Assembly: GCA_023078555.1 (NCBI GenBank)
Contig: CM041197.1
Location: 9,332,842-9,396,841 of the forward strand
Direction of reading: 5' to 3'
Length of the DNA: 64,000 bases
From: Ulva prolifera
Taxonomy: Eukaryota > Chlorophyta > Ulvophyceae > Ulvales > Ulvaceae
A program made the translations under genes and the position numbers. A model generated the notes under the pieces. The model had not been told where the DNA came from, did no database searches, and was given only the letters and a program-made list of their open reading frames with translations. Below are positions 35,901 to 46,500 of the stretch, piece after piece; the first letter of the stretch is position 1, and each line of letters opens with the position of its first letter.

Positions 35901-38900
35901 GTCTCCATCGCCGGGGGCAGCCGGGCCATCACCGTCTCCGTCGCCGGGGGCAGAAGGGCCATCACCGTCTCCGTCACCGGGGGCAGCAGGGCCATCGCCG
36001 GGGGCAGCAGGGCCATCGCCAGGAGCAGCAGGGCCATCGCCATCACCATCTCCATCGCCGGGGGCAGCAGGGCCATCGCCGTCGCCGTCTCCATCGCCGG
36101 GGGCAGCCGGGCCATCACCGTCTCCGTCGCCGGGGGCAGCAGGGCCATCACCGTCTCCGTCACCGGGGGCAGCAGGGCCATCGCCAGGAGCAGCAGGGCC
36201 ATCGCCATCACCATCTCCATCGCCGGGGGCAGCGGGGCCATCGCCATCACCATCTCCATCGCCGGGGGCAGCAGGGCCATCGCCGTCGCCGTCTCCATCG
36301 CCGGGGGCAGCCGGGCCATCACCGTCTCCGTCGCCGGGGGCAGCCGGGCCATCGCCAGGAGCAGCAGGGCCATCGCCATCGCCATCTCCGTCGCCGGGGG
36401 CAGCAGGGCCATCGCCGTCGCCGTCTCCATCGCCGGGGGCAGCCGGGCCATCACCGTCTCCGTCGCCGGGGGCAGAAGGGCCATCACCGTCTCCGTCACC
36501 GGGGGCAGCAGGGCCATCGCCGGGGGCAGCAGGGCCATCGCCAGGAGCAGCAGGGCCATCGCCATCACCATCTCCATCGCCGGGGGCAGCAGGGCCATCG
36601 CCGTCGCCGTCTCCATCGCCGGGGGCAGCCGGGCCATCACCGTCTCCGTCGCCGGGGGCAGAAGGGCCATCACCGTCTCCGTCACCGGGGGCAGCAGGGC
36701 CATCGCCAGGAGCAGCAGGGCCATCGCCATCACCATCTCCATCGCCGGGGGCAGCAGGGCCATCGCCGTCGCCGTCTCCATCGCCGGGGGCAGCCGGGCC
36801 ATCACCGTCTCCGTCGCCGGGGGCAGCAGGGCCATCACCGTCTCCGTCACCGGGGTCAGCAGGGCCATCGCCAGGAGCAGCAGGGCCATCGCCATCGCCG
36901 TCTCCGTCGCCGGGGGCAGCAGGGCCATCATCGGGGGTTGCCGGTGTGGCACCGCCTGAGGGTGTGTCTGGTTCATCGCCACCTGCGGGGCTATCTGGTG
37001 TGGCACCGCCTGAGGGTGTGTCTGGTTCATCGCCACCTGCGGGGCCGTCTGGTGTGGCACCGCCTGAGGGTGTGTCTGGTTCATCGCCACCTGCGGGGCT
37101 ATCTGGTGTGGCACCGCCTGAGGTTGTGTCTGGTTCATCGCCACCTGCGGGGCCGTCTGGTGTGGCACCGCCTGAGGGTGTGTCTGGTTCATCGCCACCT
37201 GCGGGGCTATCTGGTGTGGCACCGCCTGAGGGTGTGTCTGGTTCATCGCCACCTGCGGGTGTGTCTGGTGTGGCACCGCCTGAGGGTGTGTCTGGTTCAT
37301 CGCCACCTGCGGGGCTGTCTGGTGTGGCACCGCCTGAGGGTGTGTCTGGTTCATCGCCACCTGCGGGTGTGTCTGGTGTGGCACCGCCTGAGGGTGTGTC
37401 TGGTTCATCGCCGCCTGCGGGGCTGTCTGGTGTGGCACCGCCTGAGGGTGTGTCTGGTTCACCGCCACCTGCGGGGCTGTCTGGTGTGTCGCCGTCGCCG
37501 GTGGCAGCTGGTTCATTTCCGCCACCGGGGATTTCTGGGGTCACAATGACAACATCAACGTCAACATCGTCAGTGTCACCTGGACCGTCCGGTGCTACAA
37601 TGATGACATCAACGTCATCAGTGTCACCTGGACCGTCCAGTGTCCCACCTGCAGGTGTGTCTGGTGTGTCTGGTGTGTCACTGCCTGCGAGTGTTGATGG
37701 CGCATTGCCGCCGGTGGCGGTGGTGGGTGCATCGGTGCCTGTCGGGGTGTCTGACGGGCCACCATCGACGGGTGAGTCTGGAGTGTCTGTGTCTGCGGGA
37801 GGTTCACGTGCATCACCATCGGTGGGGGTGCCTGATGCATCGTCTACAATTCCGCAGGTGTATGGAGTCAGAATGGAGGCATCGGTGCAGCACGGACGTA
37901 CGAGGCCTCTCTGTGCAGCATGGTATTCAACATGGTATTCAAGAGGCCAATATGGCATGGAAACGAGGCCTGGATCACAGGCAACACTGCACAAGCAAGA
38001 ACAAGGAAGGCGACACGAGCTCTGTGATGGGTATGCAAATTTGCCGTGTGCCAAACTGCGTCAGCGTACTGCATATGATAGGTAAGTAGCACAAAACTTA
38101 GGAGGTCAACAGCATGTGCATGCTGATGGACACAATCGAGCACAGGGCATGCAGGCTCCCCATGCAGGCGCGTCGGGCATCACGTGGGGCAGTCAGCAAC
38201 AGCATGTAGCCGTATCAACACAAACGCCAGACGCACGCAGAGGCAAGGTGTTGCGGAATAAGTAACGTACGCGCAACGGCCTCCAGGTGTTCAACACAGG
38301 CATGTGACATCTTCAAGGCATTGGTGCATTGGTGCATACCGTCAGCAGGAGGGTCGGCCGTGGGCGTGGGCGTGGCTGGAGCGGCATCCCCCTCATCGCC
38401 CTCATTGCCTTCGTTCCCCTCATTGCCTTCATTGCCTTCGTTGCCCTCGTTTCCGTCATCTGGATTTGCGGCTGGGTCAACAGGCGGCTCATCAGCGCCC
38501 TCATCCCCCTCGTTACCCTCATTGCCCTCGTCGCCCTCGTCTCCTTCATCACCTTCATTTCCGTCGTTCCCCTCATCCCCTTCATCACCCTCGTCCCCTT
38601 CATTCCCCTCATCCCCATCATCGCCCTCATCACCCTCGTTCCCTTCATCACCCTCGTTGCCCTCGTCGCCATCATCGCCCTCATTCCCTTCATTGCCCTC
38701 ATCCCCTTCGTTCCCCTCATCGCCGTCATCCCCCTCATCTCCTTCATCCCCCTCATTCCCTTCATTCCCCTCATTCCCCTCATTGCCTTCATCGCCATTG
38801 TCATCGTCCGGAGACGGCCCAACAGGTTCAGCATCACCCTCATCACCCTCATTCCCCTCGTTGCCCTCGTTCCCTTCATTGCCCTCATCTCCATCATCTG

Positions 38901-40053
38901 GATCAGCGGCAAAGCCTACAGGTGTCGGGTCAGTCTGCTCTCCCTCATTCCCCTCGTTGCCCTCATCCCCTTCATTCCCATCGTTTTCAGGAGTCCCGAC
39001 GGCACCTTCATCGCCCTCGTTCCCCTCATTCCCTTCATCGCCTTCGTCGCCCTCATTGCCATCGGTGGCATCCTCAGCGAAATTAGGTGTGGTGTCCCCC
39101 TCGTTTCCTTCGTTGCCCTCGTTGCCCTCATTGCCTTCATCACCATCACCCGAGAGGTCGCCTTCATCCCCCTCATCTCCCTCGTTGCCCTCGTTGCCTT
39201 CGTTGCCCTCGTTGCCTTCGTTGCCATCACCCCCGGGAGTCGGATCACCGGGTTCGTCGACAATAGCGTCATCACGGCCTTCTCCTCCCTCGGAGCCGCC
39301 TTCGTTGCCTTCGTCACCCTCATCACCTTCATTCCCGTCGTTGTCTGGGGATGTTATGGGGGGCGAATCGCTGGACCCGGAGTCCTCGCCACCAGCAGCC
39401 TGCCCTTCCCTGCCTTCGAGAGTGCCCTCGTTGCCTTCGTTGCCTTCGTCACCATCGGATTCACTCTGGCGCAGCCTGCGGCCTGTGCTGCTGGCATCGA
39501 TGAAGCCTGCAGAAGCGTGTGAAGATGAGAAAGCGACGGTTTACACACAAGGTGTCGCTACACAGCACATGCCAACACCCAGCGACGGAGAGGAGGACAC
39601 TGCCAACATCAGCTTGAGTTTCGCACCAAGAGCAGACACCATGGAGATGCAGTGAACACATATAGCTGGAGGACAGTTGACTGAAACAAGATGCTGCACA
39701 TGCTACTCACATTACAGGGCAGCCTGGGAGGCTTACCTGCTCCAGTTACATCTGTCTCCCATTCTAGTTCCTGCACGCAAGAATGCAACCTCACTTTGTT
39801 TACAAAGGTTACTAGGTGCACTGTCACTGCAAGATTCTATCAACAGACCAGATGTGTAGAGGCATGACACAACCAACAATCACAGAAACATGCGCCAGCG
39901 TTTCAGCAGCAAGAGCCATACCGTGCGGCGTACTGGTCTGTTGGCAGCGGAAGACAGCGGCGCCAATCTGCCCTCAGTTGGTAGGCAGGCTTGAGTGGCG
40001 AAGACGGCGGCCAGCAGTGCCACCGCCACATGACACCAGCTTGGACGCATCAT
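25159..40053 (-). CDS. Giant receptor-like pseudokinase with about 3,400-residue repeat ectodomain (9 exons, 4,182 aa)
   Basis: Exons in transcription order: 40053-39934, 39770-39737 (34 bp), 39506-38340, 37843-32291, 32141-31842, 31278-27920, 27529-27071, 26892-25710 and 25532-25159. They join in phase to exactly 4,183 codons. The N-terminus is a signal peptide (MMRPSW, then hydrophobic VAVALLAAVFATQA). The ectodomain has successive repeat blocks: GDEGNEG, an 18-residue PDTPSGG unit, GDGDGDGP, TPTDGETPD, DAPAP, VAPVAV and a 28-residue GPPGTTVDEFGNIVGPDG unit. One membrane span covers residues 3457-3480, followed by basic ARRHK. After a Gly/Ala-rich linker comes a kinase fold: YAIK (Lys3936), VHRNLNPESIL, LDDFGC (4051-4053), AAPE, DVWALG. 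The HRD Asp is Asn4032, the Mg-binding Asn is Ser4037 and the glycine loop is lost, so catalysis is unlikely. Exon 1 may instead end at 39922, exon 4 may start at 37831. Confidence 0.85.
26924..26969. repeat. (CA)n microsatellite in the last-but-one kinase-side intron
   Basis: About 23 CA units, read as (GT)n on the coding strand. It lies 32 bases upstream of the acceptor of the exon starting at 26892, where a polypyrimidine tract would normally be. Confidence 0.97.
27960..31240 (-). repeat. 84-bp / 28-residue coding repeat array of the receptor ectodomain
   Basis: The unit is GNPIGPPGTTVDEFGNIV followed by GPDGTPLDSE. It recurs some 35-38 times across exon 31278-27920. Units near 29900-31240 are close to the consensus; toward the membrane side (28100-29400) they become degenerate with spacers. 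Variation is concentrated at a few positions (VDEFG / VGPNG / INATT), while the GP, GT, G-N and PDG positions are almost constant. I do not recognise the repeat as a named domain. Confidence 0.9.
28013..28084 (-). other. Transmembrane segment of the giant receptor
   Basis: Encodes LGLILGILFGILAALALIGF plus LVWY, an uninterrupted 24-residue hydrophobic stretch. It is preceded by acidic DDDGGDTSEAN and followed by ARRHKDD, which fits a single-pass protein with the repeats outside and the kinase-like domain inside. Confidence 0.9.
31842..32141 (-). repeat. Val/Ala/Pro-rich exon of the receptor ectodomain
   Basis: A 300-base exon encoding VAPVAVAPVAVAPVAV-like sequence, bounded by an acceptor TGCTTGCAG and a donor GTGTGT. 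It bridges the DAPAP exon and the 28-residue repeat exon in phase. Confidence 0.85.
32890..34395 (-). repeat. 15-bp array encoding about 100 DAPAP units
   Basis: The + strand unit is GGTGCTGGCGCGTCG with variants. The - strand codes Asp-Ala-Pro-Ala-Pro repeatedly. Nearly all visible unit differences fall on bases 3, 6, 9, 12 and 15, which are third codon positions in this frame. The synonymous variants recur in the same order as blocks, giving a higher-order repeat structure. Confidence 0.95.
34550..34682 (-). repeat. 27-bp array encoding TPTDGETPD
   Basis: About five copies of a nine-residue Thr/Pro/Asp unit between the DAPAP array and the GDGDGDGP array. Confidence 0.9.
34683..36935 (-). 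repeat. Array encoding AAPGDGDGDGP units
   Basis: About 2.2 kb of A-A-P-G-(D-G)n-P units in 15-, 27- and 33-base forms. The mixture of forms repeats in longer blocks of a few hundred bases, marked by synonymous changes and the occasional S for A. Confidence 0.95.
36940..37495 (-). repeat. 54-bp array encoding TPSGGATPDSPAGGDEPD
   Basis: About ten tandem 18-residue units. Neighbouring units alternate DSPAG, DTPAG and DGPAG. Confidence 0.95.
38390..39470 (-). repeat. 9-bp-based array encoding GDEGNEG
   Basis: An acidic Gly/Asp/Glu/Asn stretch of roughly 350 residues built on three-residue steps (GNE, GDE, GDD), broken by four spacers such as FAADPDDG and a GTPEND-containing one. The opposite strand reads as a long hydrophobic I-A-L-V frame without stops, a compositional shadow. 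Confidence 0.9.
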
Positions 40054-40180
40054 CCGAGATGCCGTCACGGACGCCCGGGTTGGCTAGATGGGGCCAGCGA
40101 TATGACAGCTGCATGCATATGAAGAAGCGTCGCGCCACAAAAACGTCGAGTGGCTGATTCGAAGTGACTCGTGTACGGCA
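40054..40180. promoter_or_regulatory. Putative bidirectional promoter
   Basis: Only 127 bases separate the start codon of the giant receptor (40053, - strand) from the ATG at 40181 (+ strand). No TATA box is visible. If both genes are real, their 5' untranslated regions and core promoters must share or overlap this stretch, unless non-coding upstream exons exist. Confidence 0.4.
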
Positions 40181-40518
40181 TGTTCTCTCGGATTGGAAAC
40201 TTTTGGACCTATGGCCCTCGACTGTGGGATCCAGTCTCAGCGAACAAGTTCAAGGCGTGGTGAAGCATCGGAAGCTTAGTACCCAAACACAGCGCAAGTT
40301 TCGCATCGGCTCTATCAGTCATATTGTTATATATATGACCGTGAGATTCCTGAACTGTGGATAATGGCGCCGAACCCTGCCTGACGTCTCCCCGAGGTAG
40401 AACCGACCACAGGCCACAGGTGGTGAAAGCAGCCGTGTACGCGGACGTGATACGAAGAGCGGCCGCGACATTCGGAGAGTCTGAAGGATTTCTTCGAAGA
40501 CTTTTTCGACCTTATTGA
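40181..40518 (+). CDS. Small unknown protein (2 exons, 61 aa)
   Basis: Exon 1 (40181-40260) encodes MFSRIGNFWTYGPRLWDPVS plus ANKFKAW. A GTGAAG donor and a GACCACAG acceptor join it in phase to exon 2 (40413-40518), which encodes PQVVKAAVYADVIRRAAATF, then GESEGFLRRLFRPY and TGA. The product is small, aromatic-rich and basic, like many mitochondrial or organellar membrane-complex accessory subunits, but I do not recognise the family. The neighbouring + strand frame beyond 40520 is open too, so the 3' end could differ. Confidence 0.42.
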
Positions 40519-43500
40519 CCTGCTATCCATGCTTCTGCGGCGAAAGCTCGGATGCCGTGATGAACGCGAAGTGCGCCGCAGCACGACTACACGTGGAACT
40601 AGGCTGAAACCGGGGGCTCACGATGAGGCGTGTGCTGTGAATAAGATGCGACGGCCAAGCGAGATAGCAAAACTAGAACCGGAACCTGCGGCTGATCCCG
40701 CTTCACATCGTAACACTGCGGCGGGCTTGAAAGTTCGCAATGGCACATAACCAGGTAGCCAGCGCGACAGCAACAAGGGCCGCCATGTCTGGTCGCACAG
40801 CATGCTCTCTCAAATGGCCTCCACACATTTTTCGTAACTCGGTGACCGATGAACTACCTCAAAGTCACAAATGCTGGTTTATGCCGGAACACCATGCCTT
40901 GTGCAACTTCCACATACCGCGCCGACGAAAACAAAAAATGCGCATCCTCAACTTCAAATGGAAGCAGCGTTGAGAAGCGCGTATGAGCCGGCGCTTGCCC
41001 GGCGCTCTGGCGCGTGTGTGCACTCGGCATGCACATGCCACAAGCTCAACCAGCTGCGACCGACAACCATGAAGGAAGTGCCAGAAAATCATAACACTCT
41101 ACGTCATGACAGTACAGAACTGCGGGGGACGTGGACCTGGCGAAAAACCGTTGGCAACGATGGACATCGCGACAACGACAGTGCTCATGTTGCCGAAACT
41201 TGAGCTAGTTCACCTATACCTCTCACGAGAATGACCTATGAACATCACAGTGACCCATACGTGCCGAAGTAGACACGTTTTCCCGTCGCCTTCGCGTGAT
41301 GGCCCCCGGCATCGTCGGGAGCCAGCACAGCGCATGTCGGTGATGCGCAGCTCCGATCAGTATCTGGCGATTATAAACATCAACATGCATTGATTTGTAT
41401 GTTATAGCTGCGATGGCTGTACACGGATCGGGCGAAAGCAGGACACCCAAGTACGCATCCCGGAAGAATACAGTGGAGCAACAGCCAATACATTGTGAAA
41501 GAAGCGATGCAAGTTCATGATCGTAAGTTTTTGGAGACCGGGGGACATACATGGCCCGGCCGCGACTTCGGGCGCATGGTTACACACCGTCCTGACGCAT
41601 GTAGCTTGAACGAAAGGAAGGCGCCAGAAAGCGCACCTTTTACGATTCAGCTTGCTCTTGAGAGTCTCCAGCTCGCTGTTCGAGCCGATGCGTCGCTTGA
41701 ATGTTTGCTGCGAGGGTGCTTCGGTTTACAAGGGTGTCCGTCGTGGCATCAGGCCACCCGGCGCGAGAACGAATTAATGAAATCGTGGTGATCTTTCATC
41801 GGAGTTGCCCGAATATGTTGCCCAGCAGCGCAGCCAAAGCATCGCAGATCATGGCCTTGCGATTGCTCATGTGCATGCATTTTGGCAGTTGCAACGCGTC
41901 AGTCAGCAATTCTGCGCCGGAAGCATGCACCAGCATGCGCACTGGCCCAGACAGAAAATGAAATGCCGAAACCTGCATAAATCCTTACGGCCTCTAATCA
42001 CCAGTCATGAGCGCGTACGCATTATGAAACAGCAAGGGCTGACGCTCACGTTCCTCAAGATTGGTCGTGGGAAGTTTTGCCTGCGTAAAAGCACCCTTTC
42101 AAAACAGCATACTGCTGTATCGAGTCTCCAGCCTCTGGTGGACACGTTAGATCGTTCCCGCTCGCAAGCATCACGACCACGCCGGCGGTGCGCAGCTTCG
42201 GAACAGGGCATGCAAACAATTACCATCGCATCACACTGCAGTCACATTGGCAATGTGCTCAATTGCATGCCGTACACGCCACAGCTGTGGCTGTAGCACA
42301 CCTTGTCCAACGCTGTTTCGTAGTTCCGCACTCCGCAGTTTCAGCCACATGTACATGCTTGCATTTTATGGACGGTCCCGCAGTCGCCATTTCCGACCCA
42401 TCTGTCCCGAATGGTAGTGCCTCACCTTTGCCATGGTGCAGATGTCGCGTTCTCCATGTCGTGGCACCCATTGCAGGCAGCAAGCTGCCAACCAAACGCA
42501 CACCAACAACTTGCCAGGCGCGACGCGAAGTGCACATCCATCAAAGTGCAATTTCGGTTCCTCAACCAGTTTGATACATCTTCTTCTCGCACACTTGACC
42601 TCAGAACTCCATGCGCATCAGAGCGTCCGTGTATTACCTGACAGAGCTTTGCTCGATTTTGGTGGCGAGCCATGATGCTGCCATCCCTTCACCGCTGGGC
42701 AACGGTGACCCATCTTCAACAACCACGAATATTGCACTATTTTGCGCCGGCTTCGAGAAGTTTGCCGGACACTGGGCTTGGCACCACATCCGCAACATGT
42801 ACCCAGAGTGGTGCCAAACACCGACCCTCATCCCTTCATCCCGAGTCCTGGGGCCTTGCGCAGGCCAAATCACAACATGTGTGATCTAAGGACCAAGTCG
42901 GCATCCTTAATGTCGCATGTTGGACGTGCGGCGTACGCCCACTGAGGTGCAGTGCATCATATCTGAAGGGACAGCAGCCCGCTGTACCTCCAAAGGATAT
43001 CCGTCCCTTCAATCCATGCTGACTGTTCAGACAGAAGGGCCTTGCATGGATGTTCGTGTACGCTCTCTGCTACGAGATCGACACAGACAAGTTGCTGCTG
43101 GTCTGGTGCACACGCAGTGGTCCAGGCTGGCTGGTGCGAAGATCCTTACAGGAGAAGGCTAGCGCACACCCAATCAGCCTTTGCGTCCGACTTGCGGTCC
43201 TGGCGAGGTACTGTGCCCTGCAGAGGCTCTAACCCGCGCCGCCCACTCTCTCACACCGCTGCTCCAGCCCTACCCTGCGCAGATCCGCGCAGCGCAGCGG
43301 TGCCACAGCCCCGCTCAACACCGCACTGCCACGATGTCAGCAAGAGATGCTTTCCCTCAAAAGCTCGCTCCGGCAGCGGTACAACCCTCGACCATCATGC
43401 ATCAGTCAGGCATCGACCCGCCCATGTGCACCCGGGGGCCGCAGGACCGGGTCTGGGGTGGGCTGGGCCTCAGCAAAAAGCAGCAGCGAGGCGCATCGTG

Positions 43501-46500
43501 CTGGCTGAGCAGAGCTCGTTCGGATTGTGCAATTCTGCAAGCACCACCAGGCAACACAGTCCCATGCATTGGCAGCTCCGGCACCGTTGATGTGGTGTAG
43601 CGGCTGCATCGCTGCACTGCCACAGGTGAACTTTGCCAGCGTCGCAGCGGTGCGGCAGTGACGCTGTCTGCACGGCAACATGACACACACACAAATACGT
43701 TGAACCGGCCCCACGGTATACAGAAGTTGGGCCGAAACACAACAAACAAGAAGGACGCTATGCGCGGCGCGCGTTTGGTTCTGGTGATATGGTCTGGTGA
43801 AATGGAGATGCTCAAGTCCGATAACGACATAGAATGCGACATCCAGATGTATTTGACATCTGGACAATTTGTATACTCATGACCTTTTCAGCACAAAACC
43901 TGTGCCGCGGGGTCCCGGTGCCGCGGGATGCCATATGGCTGTGCCTATAGGCCTCACCCCGGCCATTGAGAGGGGGTGCCGCAGAGGACGAGAATGACGT
44001 GGCAACCAAAGGGATGGTCGGCTGAAGAGCGCCGCCGCTGTGGGCGTACGCCGCGGCGCGCTCTGCAGCGGCCGCCGGCACGGCGCACATGGTGCTTTAC
44101 CGCTCCGCCACATGCACCCCGCCACGTACTCCTAGTTGTCAATGTTCTCTTATAGGAGGAGAGCAGGTCAATGGATTCAGAATCACTTGATTGTACTGTA
44201 TATGCATGAAGGGGCTCGACGCCTGCCGGCAGCAGGGTGCATGCGGTGCGGCATGCTGATGCCATGCGTGGACCTGCACCGCGCCATCAAAGGCGGCATC
44301 TGCGTGTGTGTGGGGGGGGGGGGGGGGGCAATCGTGTGTCTGAACAGTAAAGTAAAGCAAAGTAAATCTGAACAGTTCCATCGCCATTTGAGGTGTGGGT
44401 CACCCCGGCCCAGGAGCCACCTGCCATGCAGCCGCCAACATGTCGTTGGCAACCTGCGATAGGTCCGGTATGCCACTGACCCCTCGCACGGAGGTACACC
44501 CCCCTGCAGGATGGAAACCAGTGTACACCAGTGTCGGGTAAGTCTGGATTCGCTTGGCCACGTTCTTACTGGACATAGACAACTCTGGAGCACCCGGGAC
44601 ACATGCGCCGTGTGTGGCACGGGACTCACTCACAGCTTCACAGCCCCCTGATCTGCCACTGCACCTGCCTCGGTGCCTTACTGGGTAGGCACAGTGCCGC
44701 ACGTGCATGCACTGCATGCACGTGCTCGTCGGGTTTTGGGCCCTGTCTTTCAAGAGGTGCATGTCAACTGTTGACTATGCCCCAGCACAAGTGTACCATT
44801 TACTACAGAGCTCTGGATGACACAGGCCACAAGCTGGACATGGAGACCAGATTCATATGATCTGGAGGCGGAGTAGTCATGATTGGCACAGCTGAGAAGG
44901 CCGTGCACAGCCATGAGCATATAGTGCCACAGCTGAGAAGCACTGCTCCAGCGCAGTGTGCACAGTCTCCGGTCCGGGGCGCCCACAAGTGTTCTCAGCG
45001 ACTCAGCCGAACTCTCCCATTCATGCTTCCACTATCTCGCAGCTGCTTCAGCTGGGAGGTGCCTGCATACCCCTCAGCTGATCCCCAATCAGTAGGTTTA
45101 TGTGCGAGTACTGATCACCCGTTTGTTTTGTGGGTGAGGGGTCACAACTGTCAGGGGCGAATGACCCAGCCACGCCTGAGCCAGAACATCTGATTCACCA
45201 AACTGCATTGGTGGCCTTGACTAATTGTGGACAAAGATCGAGTGCTTGGCGGACAGGGCAGTGACAGTGCACTGCCAGCAGACACAGTGAGGAAGTGAGG
45301 CACACAGTTGGGCACCAGAGAAATCTGGGAGTGCCCTGAGCCGGGAGTTTACTGCATGCAGATTTGACATGCTGCCTTGCTGCCGTGATGATGCTGATGA
45401 GGCCTGGGAATGATGCTCACCTTCAAGACTCAGCTGAGTCTTGGTGGTGAGCGATGGTGGGCCATCCGTCGTGGCTCTGGCTTCGCAGAGACGGCATGCT
45501 TGGAAACATGACCGCGACTTGCAACGTAACATTTGACTAGATAACATTTGAGCACGCTCTTGAACCATCGCTCCGAGCAAAGCGGTCGGGATTTTGAAGT
45601 TGAATGAGGATCTGCACCGCAAGCAGCCTCATGTTGCTTTCTCTGGCAATCACGCCAGCTGAAATACCTGCATCAGCCGTTGTCATCGCGAGCGTGCTCA
45701 CGATTCTGCAGCCGGGCAAACTTCCAAGCCTTAGCCAATAGTAGCCAACGCTCCCGAGCCTAGCGCTCTTTCAGTCATGTAACGGCAATTGCACTAGTAC
45801 TGTCCCAGGCATGCGAGGCGTGGCACCAGGATCGGTGCAGCCATCTCGGCCGCCGAGGGATTAGCCGATACCGCGTTACCACGCCCGCCACGGCCATGGA
45901 TTTGCCTGTGACGTGCGGAAAGCATTAACACGGAGAGCGCATGCACGACTGCTGCGCTTGACCCCCACTAAGAGATTGTGCGCCCATGTACATGCAGGGG
46001 ATGCATGATTGACGTTTAGCTGCAGGAGTTCGCCGGTAGACCGAATTTATTCATGTACATGTGTAAACGCCTGTCTAAAGAGCTGCAGAGATTCGAGCCA
46101 CGATATCGATACGCTCACCGTACGGCAGCTCGTGCCTCTGCTGTGTGCAATTCGCGTCGACGCGGCCAGCGCTGGCCTTTCGACACGGCACGCCGAAGCT
46201 CTAGACTTCGCGAGGGTGTTTGCTGGATACCTGAAAATGCGTGTCCCGCGGGGCGCACACAAACGCTTGTGCCACAGCATTTGTAAGCATATCAGCGCTG
46301 CGTCGCCGCCAAGTTGCCGTTTGTGCGTGAATTTTGGAACGCTATCGAACATGCATGGGTACAGCGCTGGGCGTTGAACACCAAGGAGGGTGGGTGAAGA
46401 CTGGCTCACCCTGTGCTTTGCCGAAAGCTTGGAATCTATATGTGTGTCCGGAATCTGGGTTCCGCACGTGCATGCGCCAGTCAGCAGAGCACGGCGGCCA

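Noticed and set aside
34683-37495. CRISPR-like appearance of regularly spaced repeats
   Set aside because: The repeats are contiguous coding units with no unique spacers, in a eukaryotic gene.
32762-37525. A 1,587-codon minus-strand frame rich in Met, Leu and His
   Set aside because: It is a frame-shifted shadow of the DAPAP/GDGDGDGP exon, with no splice connection and an implausible composition.
32803-38085. A 1,760-codon open frame on the + strand (GAGAS and SPSPSPGAAG repeats), with 998- and 564-codon companions in another + frame
   Set aside because: The repeats lack stops in most frames on both strands. Only the minus-strand reading links by phase-matched splice sites to a signal peptide, a membrane span and a kinase fold.
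38321-39655. Long + strand Ser/Pro and Ile/Ala/Leu frames opposite the acidic exon
   Set aside because: They are compositional shadows of the GDEGNEG repeat; the hydrophobic one would be an endless membrane segment and has no start or splice context.
46009-46377. A SAP-like domain in the frame around LTVRQLVPLLCAIRV
   Set aside because: The second helix and spacing do not fit, and the rest of the frame has no support.
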